Assembly (NCBI RefSeq): GCF_034059295.1
Contig: NZ_CP139141.1
Coordinates: forward strand, 2,773,001 to 2,837,000
Reading direction: 5' to 3'
Length of the DNA: 64,000 nt
From: Pseudomonas sp. HR96
Lineage (GTDB): Bacteria > Pseudomonadota > Gammaproteobacteria > Pseudomonadales > Pseudomonadaceae
Made by a program: the position numbers and the translations under genes. Below the pieces are notes generated by a model. The model saw only the letters and a list, made by a program, of their open reading frames with translations. It had not been told where the DNA came from and ran no database searches. Shown here in pieces: positions 26,524 to 36,797 of this stretch; within the stretch, counting starts at the first letter, position 1, and each line of letters begins with the position of its first letter.

Positions 26524-26749
26524 GGATTTACCTAATGGGTTTGCACAGGCCAAGCCGCCGGCAGCACGTACAGTCGACTGGCATATGACCATACCTTCCC
26601 CAAAGCATTTGTCGAGTGGCGGAAATCAATAGGATTCCACCGGCCCACCACCCTGCTAACTTTTAGCAAGCGTCGCAAGTATGCTGCGTCGGGGGTGAGA
26701 ATGGCGGTACGAGTGGTAATGCCGGCTCCGGCCGTTGCGCACCAATCAG

Positions 26750-26769
26750 GGGAGTACAAATGTACTCCC
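26750..26769. promoter_or_regulatory. Palindrome of GTAC-N4-GTAC form
   Basis: GGGAGTAC (26750-26757) and GTACTCCC (26762-26769) flank AAAT. The core GTAC-N4-GTAC resembles the LexA2-type box (GTACN4GTGC) known in pseudomonads and xanthomonads. It lies in a 605-bp gene-free stretch (26524-27128) between the HAD gene and rulA, which otherwise shows only the LexA box at its end. Confidence 0.5.
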
Positions 26770-27093
26770 TCTCGGCTCTACCATATCTTTCTGCCATCCA
26801 GACGGACGACAGCCAGCCACGCTCCCGGTCTACAAGGAGACTTTGGGCCGGCTCCCCCGCGTTAATACTTCGAGGACAACAATAGAAAATTTAAGCGCAG
26901 CCTCCAGACTTGGCAGCCTCTACCCTCCGGAAACATTGGTTCATGCCAGAAATGTAGCGCTTTTTACCCTGGCAGAAGCTGTCCTCGGCACTGTCAGCCT
27001 TCAGAGGAGCGACCACTCCCTCTGCAACCGAACCCCGTCAGGTAGGTCGTCCAGCCGTCGTTCGAAACTGGCAGATAGCTTTATTCCCGTGTA

Positions 27094-27109
27094 CTGTATA
27101 TATATCCAG
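27094..27109. promoter_or_regulatory. LexA (SOS) box of rulAB
   Basis: CTGTATATATATCCAG fits the canonical CTG-N10-CAG LexA box and lies 20 bp before the rulA start. It indicates DNA-damage induction of the rulAB pair. Confidence 0.9.
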
Positions 27110-27128
27110 TGTTACAAGAAATGCTCCT

Positions 27129-27560
27129 ATGAACCTCATTTCACTACGCCAAATCACCGAATCTGAGCTCCCCACCCTCCTCCAGGTTCTCTCCGGCCGA
27201 GCCTCTGGCGGCTTTCCCAGCCCTGCGGCCGATCACTACGAAGCCCCGATCTCCCTGGACGACCTGGTAGACCTCAGAGCCCCGCACGTCTGGCTGGGTG
27301 AAACCGAGGGGGACAGCATGTCGCCGGCGGGCATTTTGAATGGGACGAAGCTCGTCATCGACAGAGCACGGACGCCGCAGGTTGGGAATGTGGTCGTCGC
27401 CTACATAGACAATCAACCGGTGGTCAAACGTCTGGATCGACAGCTCAATGGCGGCTGGATGCTGAGCTCCGACAACCCCAAGTACCCTCCGATCCAGGGC
27501 CTCGAGGAGATCGAAGTCTTTGGTGTGGTGACCTGGAGTCTGACCCTCCATGTCCCCTAA
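27129..27560 (+). CDS. rulA: UmuD/RulA-type SOS mutagenesis peptidase
   Basis: The protein has 143 residues of LexA/UmuD type (S24 peptidase). The self-cleavage region GGFPSPAAD places the cut between G27 and G28. The catalytic serine is S63 in GDSM and the lysine is K100 in PVVKRL. The spacings (36 and 37 residues) equal those of E. coli UmuD. After RecA-stimulated cleavage it would activate its UmuC partner, but here the partner gene is cut short. It is preceded by a LexA box and overlaps rulB by 11 bases. Confidence 0.9.
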   Translation: MNLISLRQITESELPTLLQVLSGRASGGFPSPAADHYEAPISLDDLVDLRAPHVWLGETEGDSMSPAGILNGTKLVIDRARTPQVGNVVVAYIDNQPVVKRLDRQLNGGWMLSSDNPKYPPIQGLEEIEVFGVVTWSLTLHVP

Positions 27561-28035
27561 GCGCCCCACCTATGCACTGGTGGACTGCAACAGCTCCTAC
27601 TGCTCGTGTGAGCGGCTGTTCCGTCCCGAGCTTCGGCAAGTCCCGGTCGTGGTACTCAGCAACAATGACGGTTGCGTGATTGCCCGGACACCTGAGGCCA
27701 AGGCGCTCGGGATCAAGATGGGCGATCCGTTCTTCAAGATCCGGGATGCTTTGAAAGCAAAAGGTGTGGTCGCTTTCTCCAGCAACTATGAGCTCTACGG
27801 TGATATCTCTTCACGCGTGCAGCGCACCATCGAATCCTTGGCCCCGCGGGTCGAGGTCTATTCAATCGATGAGAGCTTTGCGGATCTCACTGGCATTGCG
27901 GAGCCGCTTGGGGATTTCGCGCGGCAGATCCAAGCGCGTGTCCGGAGCTGGACGGGCATGCCGGTGGGCATAGGTATCGGCCATACAAAGACCTTGGCCA
28001 AGGCTGCTCAGAGAGTCTATGGGTCACTTCCTTGA
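27550..28035 (+). pseudogene. rulB: rulB (UmuC-like polymerase) truncated by an insertion
   Basis: The first 155 residues are a UmuC/RulB Y-family polymerase: [17 protein letters not shown] with the metal-binding aspartate, [11 protein letters not shown] with the catalytic acidic pair, and [14 protein letters not shown]. Normal proteins are about 420 residues. Homology stops after AAQ and the frame ends RVYGSLP. The end of the KfrA-like gene on the other strand begins at the same place (28024). The fingers, little-finger and C-terminal regions are missing from the window, so the polymerase is dead unless the element excises. Confidence 0.9.
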
Positions 28036-29064
28036 TGGCTTGCTGTTAGACTGGGTTGAAGGTGGGTTTGGATCCTGCTCCTCCAGGTCACGCCCGCGTA
28101 GTCGGCGCAAGTGCTCAGTCTCCGACTGGGCAGCTGCCAGCAACAACCGAACCTCCAGCTCACGCTCACTGCTCTGAGTTGCAGCCGCACTGAGCGCCTT
28201 GGCATCTTGTCGAAGCGTAGCAATCTGTTCCTGGAGCTGCTCGGAGATGCCGGCGGTTTTCGCTTCGGCCAGCTTCAAACCTTGAATCTCTCCAGTTAGA
28301 GCCTGAATGCGGGCCTCATGTGCATGGAGCGTCTTGACCTGCTGGCGGGACTCTCCCAGCAAGCGCTCGTTGTCACGATTCAAGCGGGTCAGGTCATCCT
28401 GTTTCAGTACCAGGGTTTCCTGAAGCTTGCGCTGCTCCACCTGGGACTCATGTAGCTGGGATTCATGGCGTCGTTGATCTTGATCGCGCTGTTCCTTCAC
28501 GGACTCCCGGTAATGCTCCAGGGCGCCACGCGCATGAACATGCTTCTCCTCGAGGGATTGGATCTGTTTATCCCTGTCACCGACCAAAGCTTCGAGGTCA
28601 GTACAGCGCTGGCTGATCCCGGCATTGCGCGTCAGCTCAGCCTGAAGCGAGGACTGCGTGGTTTGAAGGTCAGCGGTTTGAGCTTCGATGGCTGCTTGCT
28701 GGGCGTCCAGCTGCCGGCGTGCAGAGGTCAGCTCAGCCTGCAGGCTAGCGATCTGGGCCTCAAGCCCCACGCGCTGTAAATCGAAAGCTGATCGAGCCTG
28801 CTCGATCGACTCATCACCCTCCTCCATTAGCCGATCCAGAAGGCTGGCAACCATCGCTGAAAGCTCTTCTCCCATTCGCTCCCGGGACGACGGCGGGCGC
28901 GGATCAAAGGACTCGATCTCCTTCAAATAGCGGGAAATAGTGGTTTTTGAACCGGTATTTCCAAGCTCAACGCGCACGGCGTCAATGCTCGGGTACATGC
29001 CCTTGGCGAGCAAGGACTGCCGAGCTTTTTGCACTACTGCCTTGTTTATGCCGCCGCGCGCCAT
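28024..29064 (-). CDS. KfrA-like DNA-binding coiled-coil protein
   Basis: The protein has 346 residues. Residues 1-60 form a KfrA_N-type DNA-binding domain ([37 protein letters not shown]). Residues about 65-320 are almost entirely coiled coil (long E/Q/L/A heptads such as [20 protein letters not shown]). KfrA proteins bind their own promoters and help plasmid or island maintenance. ATG 29064 follows AGGAGCTCCC. It is divergent from the recombinase, with the palindrome at 29100 between, and its 3' end abuts the rulB break. Confidence 0.8.
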   Translation of the reverse strand: MARGGINKAVVQKARQSLLAKGMYPSIDAVRVELGNTGSKTTISRYLKEIESFDPRPPSSRERMGEELSAMVASLLDRLMEEGDESIEQARSAFDLQRVGLEAQIASLQAELTSARRQLDAQQAAIEAQTADLQTTQSSLQAELTRNAGISQRCTDLEALVGDRDKQIQSLEEKHVHARGALEHYRESVKEQRDQDQRRHESQLHESQVEQRKLQETLVLKQDDLTRLNRDNERLLGESRQQVKTLHAHEARIQALTGEIQGLKLAEAKTAGISEQLQEQIATLRQDAKALSAAATQSSERELEVRLLLAAAQSETEHLRRLRGRDLEEQDPNPPSTQSNSKPSRK

Positions 29065-29099
29065 GGGAGCTCCTACGATTTCGTTGTGTAATACGTGTC

Positions 29100-29111
29100 A
29101 CGTAATTACGT
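29100..29111. promoter_or_regulatory. Operator-like palindrome and promoter between kfrA-like and integrase genes
   Basis: ACGTAATTACGT is a perfect 12-bp palindrome 36 bp before the KfrA-like start, and ACGT recurs nearby (29093). A TATAAT hexamer at 29161-29166 points toward the integrase. Autorepression by the KfrA-like protein is inference. Confidence 0.55.
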
Positions 29112-29257
29112 CTCATGATAGGCGATTTTAAATCTTTAAAAAAAGAAGGTTCTGTAAAGCTATAATAATGTCTTATGGCTTCTTGAACCTCAAAAAGGCA
29201 TTTAGCTGCCGCTGAAAGTGTGGAATGCTGGAATCACCCAGATTTTGAAGGCAAAAC

Positions 29258-30214
29258 GTGATGGACAAGGCTGACCGGTACCTCAAGGCAGGCACCCGGG
29301 AGAACACACGCAAAAGCTACCGCGCTGCGATCGAGCACTACGAAGTGACGTGGGGCGGCTACCTGCCCACTACAGGCGACGGCATCGTTCGCTACCTGGC
29401 TGAATACGCCGACAAGCATGCGATCAGCACGCTCAAGCAGCGGTTAGCCGCGCTAGCGCAGTGGCACATCACCCAAGGATTCCCAGATCCGACTAAGACG
29501 CCTAACGTGCGCCAGATGATCAAGGGCATCCGTGTCGTACATCCCGCCCAGGTCAAGCAGGCCGCGCCCCTCCTGCTCACGCATCTCGAACAAGCCGTGA
29601 AATGGTTGGAAGTAGAAGCCGCCGCCGCTCTTGATCGCGGTGACTACAAGACGCTCCTGCGCCACCGCCGCTCGGTGGCAATGGTGCTGATCGGATTCTG
29701 GCGTGGGTTCCGCGGGGATGAGTTGGCCAGACTCACAGTGGAAAACACCAAAGCCTATAGCGGTGAAGGCATCACATTCTTTCTGCCGCACACCAAGGGT
29801 GACCGCCTGCACGAAGGGACAACCTTTCAAACGCCGGCGCTGACGATGCTGTGTCCGGTCGAGGCCTATCTCAACTGGATTACCGTTGCAGGTCTCGCGA
29901 AGGGCCCTGTCTTCCGCCGCCTGGATCGCTGGGGGAATTTGGCGGACAAGGCCATCCAACCTCATAGCTTAATTCCCATGCTGCGCCGAATTTTCAAGGA
30001 AGCCGGGCTGCCTGAAGAACTGTATAGCGCGCACTCGATGCGACGGGGTTTCGCAACCTGGGCGTCTGCGAATGGGTGGGACATCAAGGGGTTGATGAGC
30101 TATGTGGGCTGGAAGGATATGAAGTCGGCGCTGCGTTACGTGGACGCCGGAATGTCGTTTGGAGGGTTAGCCGCAAGCACTATTCCCGGGCGTTTGAAGA
30201 CGATTGGGCCATGA
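29258..30214 (+). CDS. Tyrosine recombinase (integrase) of the rulB-inserted element
   Basis: The protein has about 318 residues with the tyrosine recombinase signature: arginine I in GFRGDELARL, the HxxR box in AHSMRRGFATW, a histidine-to-tryptophan region VGWKDM, and the nucleophile tyrosine in ALRYVDAG. The N-terminal SAM-like core-binding domain begins KAGTRENTRKSYRAAIEHYE. The start is GTG 29258 or ATG 29261, both with AAGG upstream. Its place next to the rulB junction makes it the likely enzyme that inserted the element. Confidence 0.85.
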   Translation: MMDKADRYLKAGTRENTRKSYRAAIEHYEVTWGGYLPTTGDGIVRYLAEYADKHAISTLKQRLAALAQWHITQGFPDPTKTPNVRQMIKGIRVVHPAQVKQAAPLLLTHLEQAVKWLEVEAAAALDRGDYKTLLRHRRSVAMVLIGFWRGFRGDELARLTVENTKAYSGEGITFFLPHTKGDRLHEGTTFQTPALTMLCPVEAYLNWITVAGLAKGPVFRRLDRWGNLADKAIQPHSLIPMLRRIFKEAGLPEELYSAHSMRRGFATWASANGWDIKGLMSYVGWKDMKSALRYVDAGMSFGGLAASTIPGRLKTIGP

Positions 30215-30352
30215 CGGATACGAAGCTGCTCAGGCAGCCAATTCTCTCCACCAGATGAATTGGCGACGAGTCCAGGACGCCAATTCAGCTAATGGTTTCC
30301 GAGCCTGCCTTCAAGGCGCCGGGGCGGTGCTAAGCATTGACGTCGAGTGGCC

Positions 30353-31345
30353 CTACAAGGTGGCCTTGATTACCCCCGGCATGTCTTTGATTCCGGTGGC
30401 ATTAAAAAACGAGGCCCGGTTTAACGGTGCGACGAGGTCGAAGCTTACCGTATGATGATTTGAAACTGACACAGTTGACGACCACATAAACACACCTACC
30501 TCGCTTGAATCTAGCTCAACCGTCAATGCAGAAATATCTAAGTCGTAACATGACTTTAGGGTCTTGAGCTTCGTGGACGGGAATTTGATTTTGAATTTGT
30601 CATTATACTCGGACTGAAAATATCGAATTAAGGCAGCCTCAATCATGCCGACGGATTGTTTTTTCTTAGGAGGATTTCTGACAGCATTAACGAAGCGAGC
30701 GTCGTTCTCGTCATTGGCTATTGCGCCTACCGCTCGGCCATCCATTGAAGAGATCACTTTGGTGTGACCGAACTCATACATGAAGAGCACAATCTCCTGG
30801 TCGGGGTGATCATAAGGCGCGCGTGCCAAGATACGCTGGAGGGTCGAGTGGCTGCTCAGCCGATCGACGGCATAGCGGCTTCCATCTCCAATGGCTTGAC
30901 CTATATAGAGAACTTGAAAGGTATTGAGAATATGACGTTGAGTGTCGCTTCGCGCTCGCAGCATAGCCATCATGTTAGCCGGCATGTGGGTGGTAACCTT
31001 GCCCTCCGGTGTAACCGCGTTAACCACCAAGTGAGGATACGGGCACTCTAGCTTGACTGCACCCCCCTCCAATTCCCAGCTGTAATTAGCAAATTCGTAT
31101 TCACATTCTTTGCCGTTAACTTTATAAATTAATGTACCCGAGAATTTGTTTTGTTCGTGCCTTATCGACTCAGGCTTATATCTGACAGACGGGCGGGCAG
31201 CAATCGCATAAATGTGGCAACTCGACAGCCGCTGCTCTTCCTCCACGGGAAGAGTACCTCCGCTCATAAGCTGATCCGCCGTTATTATCCCAGTCAAGCT
31301 GTTCATGTAACAAATCGCGTACTCTGTGAGGAACTTACGTTTCAT
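30353..31345 (-). CDS. Unknown protein, about 330 residues
   Basis: I do not recognise this family. From ATG 31345 (MKRKFLTEYAICYMNS) it has about 330 residues with a mixed alpha/beta pattern (KFSGTLIYKVNGKECEYEFA, QVLYIGQAIGDGSRYAVDRL). The segment YIGQAIG with SSHSTLQRIL and EAALIRYFQSEYN is reminiscent of GIY-YIG-like or nuclease folds, but I cannot confirm this. The frame extends upstream to 31423 through a run of nine G at 31373-31381, which makes the longer start doubtful. It lies just inside the rulB element, next to the integrase. Confidence 0.55.
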   Translation of the reverse strand: MKRKFLTEYAICYMNSLTGIITADQLMSGGTLPVEEEQRLSSCHIYAIAARPSVRYKPESIRHEQNKFSGTLIYKVNGKECEYEFANYSWELEGGAVKLECPYPHLVVNAVTPEGKVTTHMPANMMAMLRARSDTQRHILNTFQVLYIGQAIGDGSRYAVDRLSSHSTLQRILARAPYDHPDQEIVLFMYEFGHTKVISSMDGRAVGAIANDENDARFVNAVRNPPKKKQSVGMIEAALIRYFQSEYNDKFKIKFPSTKLKTLKSCYDLDISALTVELDSSEVGVFMWSSTVSVSNHHTVSFDLVAPLNRASFFNATGIKDMPGVIKATL

Positions 31346-31444
31346 AATCTCGATTCTGGGAAAAATGTTTGAGGGGGGGGGATGTGCGGAGGAGTTGTCT
31401 TTTCCGGCCCCGGGCATATCCATGTCTAGATACCACCGTCGGCG

Positions 31445-31822
31445 TCAGTCGCAATGCTCAGCACTTTTCTGACTGTGGCTGAGCAGCGCGCGCATCTTTG
31501 TTGCTGTAACGGTCATCGTGGTCGCCGCAATTTCGACCCTTAATGCATACAGACCAGCGTAGCGACGCTCAGAAAAGACCTGATCTACATATGCCGCATA
31601 TTGGTGAGCCAGCGTTAAGTCGTCGAGGTATAGGGTGGAGTAGGTCAGGCGCCCGGCCGGGGATACATAAAGGCCAGCAACCAGGTCATCATCCTCGTAG
31701 CCTGGGTTACGCAGGTTGGCGGGCAAAGGCTTGTGGGGAAGGTCAACCAGGATGGTCGCGTATTCCACCGTGCGCTTGTTCGCGAAGTCGCCTGGACTGC
31801 GAAGTGTCCCCTGACTCGTCAT
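31445..31822 (-). CDS. Unknown small protein
   Basis: The protein has 125 residues. It reads as a real product (TVEYATILVDLPHKPLPANL, then PAGRLTYSTLYLDDLTLAHQ). ATG 31822 follows a purine-rich GGGAGCAGGGTG. I do not recognise the family. It precedes the unknown 330-residue gene on the same strand by about 100 bases and could be co-transcribed. Confidence 0.5.
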   Translation of the reverse strand: MTSQGTLRSPGDFANKRTVEYATILVDLPHKPLPANLRNPGYEDDDLVAGLYVSPAGRLTYSTLYLDDLTLAHQYAAYVDQVFSERRYAGLYALRVEIAATTMTVTATKMRALLSHSQKSAEHCD

Positions 31823-31899
31823 CACCCTGCTCCCTCATGGCGTACAACCGATTTGTAGGCTCCATTAGGCGGAGCAGCTTGCATTATGACGAATATTGA

Positions 31900-32910
<1,011 letters not shown>

Positions 32911-32984
32911 GTTGACTTGTCGCGGTCGTGGAGACTCGTTGAGTACCGCCACGACCGCTGCACCGCGGATGCAGGCCGCAATCA

Positions 32985-33758
32985 CTAGCTCATCCAGTTA
33001 CCGCCATCGACGTTGTAAGTCTGCGCGACGATGTAATCGCTTTCCGGGCCTGCCAGGAAGATCGCCATGCCCACTAGATCCTCAGCAGTGCCCATCCGCC
33101 CGTAGGGGACTTCCAACCCGACCAGCCTTTTCTTCTCGCCCAATGGACGGTTTTCGTGCTTCGCGAACATCGCGTCGACGCCATCCCAATGCTCGCCATC
33201 CACGACGCCGGGAGCAATCGCATTCACATTGATCTTGTTCTTGATGAGGTTCAGGCCGGCGGATTGGGTAAGACTGATGACCGCAGCCTTGGTCGCACAG
33301 TAGACGCCTACCAGTGCCTCACCGCGACGACCTGCCTGGCTGGCCATATTGATGATCTTCCCCCCATGACCTTGTGTGATCATTTGCTTGGCCGCTGCCT
33401 GGAGCGTGAAGAGCGTGCCGCTAACGTTGATTGCAAAAAGCTTGTCATAGCTTTCCCGAGTGATCTCCGTAATCGGTGCTAGATCGAACAACGCGGCATT
33501 GTTCACCAGGATGTCGAGCTTGCCGGCATGGGCAACGACAGCGCCAATTGCAGCGTCAATGGAAGCCTGGTTGGAGACGTCCATCTCCACAGCATAAGCT
33601 TGCTCACCCAGCTCGGCCGCCGTGGCTTGGGCGCGTTCCAGGTTGATGTCGGCGATTGCAACCGTTGCGCCCTCCCGAATGTAGGCTTGAGCGAACGAGC
33701 GACCGATACCGCGCGCGGAGCCTGTGATCAGCGCGCTTTTTCCTTCGAGACGTTTCAT
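32985..33758 (-). CDS. Sorbitol/L-iditol 2-dehydrogenase (SDR)
   Basis: The protein has 257 residues of classical SDR type. It has the NAD site TGSARGIG, NNAA at about 88, the catalytic serine in INMASQAG, and YCATK. The sequence (LEGKSALITGSARGIGRSFA, PGVVDGEHWDGVDAMFA) matches bacterial sorbitol dehydrogenases of the polyol operons, which oxidise sorbitol to fructose. ATG 33758 has GAGGTAGATCCT upstream. It is the last gene of the transporter operon. Mannitol could also be a substrate. Confidence 0.85.
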   Translation of the reverse strand: MKRLEGKSALITGSARGIGRSFAQAYIREGATVAIADINLERAQATAAELGEQAYAVEMDVSNQASIDAAIGAVVAHAGKLDILVNNAALFDLAPITEITRESYDKLFAINVSGTLFTLQAAAKQMITQGHGGKIINMASQAGRRGEALVGVYCATKAAVISLTQSAGLNLIKNKINVNAIAPGVVDGEHWDGVDAMFAKHENRPLGEKKRLVGLEVPYGRMGTAEDLVGMAIFLAGPESDYIVAQTYNVDGGNWMS

Positions 33759-33813
33759 AGGATCTACCTCTAATTTCGTGACGCGCTTGTTCAGTGAGCA
33801 CGCCTGATGGGAA

Positions 33814-34911
33814 TTAAGCTGCGCGCGATACGGCAGAGCTGACAGCAAGGCCGTTGTCGTCAAACAGGTGGCAATGAGCGACATCCAAGTTCAGATAGCG
33901 TTTGGCGCCATAAGGCACCTCACAATCGCCGTGAACACGGACGGTCAGGCTCTCTCCGGAATCCACATTCACGTGGCAGAACGTATCGCTTCCCAGCCGT
34001 TCCGTGACGTCAGTCGTGACCGGCACATGCCCTTCGCTTCCAAGCGTCAGATGCTCAGGCCTTACACCAACCGTGACGGACTGGCCGATCGACAACGCGC
34101 AGTTGTCGCGAGGAATAAGCAAAGTGGTTCCAGAGGTGAACCTGACCTCTACGCCTGATGCATTGACGGCCTGCACGTGCGCCTGGAGGAAGCCCATCTT
34201 GGGTGTCCCGAGAAAGCCCGCTACGAACAAATTGGCCGGATGATGGTAGAGCTCGAGCGGCGAACCGATTTGCTCGATCCGCCCGCCGTTCAACACCACA
34301 ACCTTGGTCGCCAGTGTCATGGCCTCGACCTGGTCATGAGTCACATAGATCATCGTCGCCTGGAGTTCCTTGTGCAGCCGCGACAGCTCCAGCCGCGTTT
34401 GTACGCGCAGTGCCGCATCAAGATTGGACAGAGGCTCATCGAACAGAAAGATTTTTGGATTGCGGACAATGGCGCGGCCAATAGCTACCCGCTGGCGCTG
34501 GCCACCCGAAAGCTGTTTAGGTTTACGATCCAGCAGCGCGTCGAGCTCCAGAATTCTCGCTGCCTCGGTGACTTTCCTATCCACATCCGGCTTCTTCTCG
34601 CCTGCCAGATCCAATGCAAAGGACAGGTTCTTGCGTACCGTCATGTGCGGATACAGGGCATAGGTTTGAAAGACCATCGCCAGGTCTCGTTTGGCAGGGG
34701 TGACCTCGGTAATATCCCGACCATCGAGCTCGATGGTGCCGCTGGTGACGTCTTCCAGGCCTGCGATCAACCTCAACAGGGTTGATTTACCGCACCCCGA
34801 CGGCCCAACGAACACCACAAATTCCTTGTCTCTGACCTCCAGATCAATGCCCTTGATGATGGACAGTCCCTCGAAACCTTTCTTCAGATTTTTTATTTTC
34901 AAAGTGGCCAT
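33814..34911 (-). CDS. mtlK: Polyol ABC transporter ATP-binding protein
   Basis: The protein has 365 residues of the MalK/UgpC class. It has Walker A GPSGCGKSTLLR, the signature LSGGQRQRVAIGRAI, Walker B FLFDEPLSNLD and H-loop YVTHDQVEAM. A C-terminal OB-fold regulatory domain follows (VTVGVRPEHLTLGSEGHV). It powers uptake by the two permeases upstream. In P. fluorescens this gene is mtlK. The name is by synteny and family, not by proof of the substrate. Confidence 0.85.
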   Translation of the reverse strand: MATLKIKNLKKGFEGLSIIKGIDLEVRDKEFVVFVGPSGCGKSTLLRLIAGLEDVTSGTIELDGRDITEVTPAKRDLAMVFQTYALYPHMTVRKNLSFALDLAGEKKPDVDRKVTEAARILELDALLDRKPKQLSGGQRQRVAIGRAIVRNPKIFLFDEPLSNLDAALRVQTRLELSRLHKELQATMIYVTHDQVEAMTLATKVVVLNGGRIEQIGSPLELYHHPANLFVAGFLGTPKMGFLQAHVQAVNASGVEVRFTSGTTLLIPRDNCALSIGQSVTVGVRPEHLTLGSEGHVPVTTDVTERLGSDTFCHVNVDSGESLTVRVHGDCEVPYGAKRYLNLDVAHCHLFDDNGLAVSSAVSRAA

Positions 34912-34967
34912 GCGTAAAGTCCTGTGTGAAGTTTGAGCCTTCGCCGCTTAACGAGCTGTCGCGGTCA

Positions 34968-35801
34968 TCATTTGACGGCCCCGAATGACAGTCCGCGGAC
35001 GAGCTGCTTCTGGCTGATCCAGCCGAAGATCAAGATCGGGGCGCAGGCCAATGTGGATACGGCTGAAAGCTTGGCCCAGAACAAGCCTTCGGGGCTTGAG
35101 TAGGACGCGATAAGCGCGGTGAGAGGTGCAGCGCTGGAACTGGTCAAGTTGAGCGACCAAAAGGCTTCGTTCCAGCACAGGATCAGTGACAGCAACATGG
35201 TTGATGCCAACCCGCCCTTGCTGATCGGCAGCAGCACCCGCAGCATCTCCTGTCCTAGGGTCGCCCCGTCCAACCTGGCCGCTTCGAGGATCTCCCGCGG
35301 TATGTCTTTGAAGTACGTGTAAACCATCCACACCACGATCGGCAGGTTGATCAGCGTGTAGATCACGATCAGCGCCAGCCGTGAATCCAGCAGACCTGCC
35401 CCCTTGGCCAACAGGTAGATAGGCATCAGTACGCCAACGGGCGGGAGCATCTTGGTCGACAGCATCCACAGCAGCGTCTGCTTGGTGCGCTTGGTTTCGT
35501 AGAAGGCCATGGAGTAGGCAGCGGGTACCGCAATCAGCATGCAGAGCGCCGTGGCAGTGAACGAAATCAGTACCGAGTTCCAAGCGAAGTGGAAGTAATC
35601 ACTGCGCTCCTGGATGTGCAGGTAATTCTCCAAGGTCGGCATGAAGATGAATTGTGGCGGCGTCGCGAAGGCGTCGATCTCGGTCTTGAAACTGGTCAAC
35701 ACCATCCAGAAGATAGGGAAAAACAGCAGCAAAGCAATGATCCAGGCCAGGCTTCCAAGCACTACGCTTTGAAGGCGCCGGGTTTGTTTGAGCGTCATCA
35801 T
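34968..35801 (-). CDS. mtlG: Polyol ABC transporter permease 2
   Basis: The protein has 277 residues with six hydrophobic helices (IIALLLFFPIFWMVLTSF near the start). The EAA loop EILEAARLDGATLGQEM contacts the ATPase. This is the MalG-type second permease, mtlG in Pseudomonas polyol systems. It lies 10 bases after the first permease on the same strand and forms the transporter operon with it. Confidence 0.85.
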   Translation of the reverse strand: MMTLKQTRRLQSVVLGSLAWIIALLLFFPIFWMVLTSFKTEIDAFATPPQFIFMPTLENYLHIQERSDYFHFAWNSVLISFTATALCMLIAVPAAYSMAFYETKRTKQTLLWMLSTKMLPPVGVLMPIYLLAKGAGLLDSRLALIVIYTLINLPIVVWMVYTYFKDIPREILEAARLDGATLGQEMLRVLLPISKGGLASTMLLSLILCWNEAFWSLNLTSSSAAPLTALIASYSSPEGLFWAKLSAVSTLACAPILIFGWISQKQLVRGLSFGAVK

Positions 35802-35811
35802 GGCGTCGTCC

Positions 35812-36738
35812 TCAAGCTTTATCGGTCAGATTTTTGCCGATCATGCGCACCAGCACGATCGCCGCGATGTTAGCGATCACGACCGCGATGAGCCCGCCGG
35901 CTGACGCCATGCCCACATCAAACTGCACCAGCGCCTGGTTGTAGATCAGATACGCGAGATTGGTCGAAGCGAACCCTGGGCCCCCGTTAGTCGTGGTGAA
36001 GATTTCGGCAAAGACCGAGAGCAGGAAGATCGTCTCGATCATGACCACCACCGCGATAGGCCTGGCGAGGTGCGGCAGAGTCAGATGCCAGAAGATGGCC
36101 ACGGCCCCTGCCCCGTCCAACCTTGCCGCCTCTTTTTGCTCCTGATCCAGCGACTGCATGGCAGTCATCAGCAGCAGAATCGCGAAAGGCAGCCATTGCC
36201 AGGAAACGATGACGATGATCGAAAACAACGGATAGTGGGCAAGCCAGTCGATCGGCTGTGCGCCGAAGAGCTTCCACACCGCTGCAAGGATACCGGAGAC
36301 CGGATGGAAGATCAGATTCTTGAAAATCAAAGACCCTACAGTCGGCATGATGAAAAACGGCGAAATGAGCAGCACCCTAACTATGCCGCGTCCAAAGAAC
36401 TCGCTCGCCTCTAGCAAGGCGGCGATCAAAACGCCAAAAATGACGCTGATGAGCAATACGCTGACCACCAACACCAACGTATTGAGGGCCCCGGGGAGGA
36501 AACCGGAATCCGTAACGAAATAGGTAAAGTTTTCCAGCCCAACGAACTCGTTCTCGCCCGGGTTCAGCAAGTTGTAGCGGATTACCGAAAAATAGAGGGT
36601 CATGGCCAGCGGCACGATCATCCACAGCAACAAGAGTGCAACGGATGGCGAGACCAGAAACCATCCTGGATTAAAAACTCGGCGCGAGCGTGATGAGGTC
36701 GAGCCCGCTAGCGGAGCCCGGACGACTGAAGTGTTCAT
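35812..36738 (-). CDS. mtlF: Polyol ABC transporter permease 1
   Basis: The protein has 308 residues of MalF type. A cytoplasmic N-terminus is followed by six hydrophobic helices (SVALLLLWMIVPLAMTLYF first). The EAA loop is EAARLDGAGAVAIFWHLTLP. The gene follows the binding protein by 59 bases that hold a strong hairpin. Confidence 0.85.
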   Translation of the reverse strand: MNTSVVRAPLAGSTSSRSRRVFNPGWFLVSPSVALLLLWMIVPLAMTLYFSVIRYNLLNPGENEFVGLENFTYFVTDSGFLPGALNTLVLVVSVLLISVIFGVLIAALLEASEFFGRGIVRVLLISPFFIMPTVGSLIFKNLIFHPVSGILAAVWKLFGAQPIDWLAHYPLFSIIVIVSWQWLPFAILLLMTAMQSLDQEQKEAARLDGAGAVAIFWHLTLPHLARPIAVVVMIETIFLLSVFAEIFTTTNGGPGFASTNLAYLIYNQALVQFDVGMASAGGLIAVVIANIAAIVLVRMIGKNLTDKA

Positions 36739-36762
36739 GATTGTCTACCTGTGCGGCGTTGA

Positions 36763-36783
36763 CCGCCGGCGTTAGGCCGGCGG
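36763..36783. terminator. Intercistronic stem-loop after the binding-protein gene
   Basis: CCGCCGGC (36763-36770) and GCCGGCGG (36776-36783) form a perfect 8-bp stem with a 5-base loop between the binding-protein and permease genes. No U-run follows, so it more likely slows decay or attenuates. Such loops keep binding protein levels above those of permeases. Confidence 0.6.
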
Positions 36784-36797
36784 GTGTAGGGGGCCTG

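Noticed and set aside
26735..27166. 143-codon plus-strand frame before rulA
   Set aside because: It runs through the LexA box into the rulA start and shows no family resemblance.
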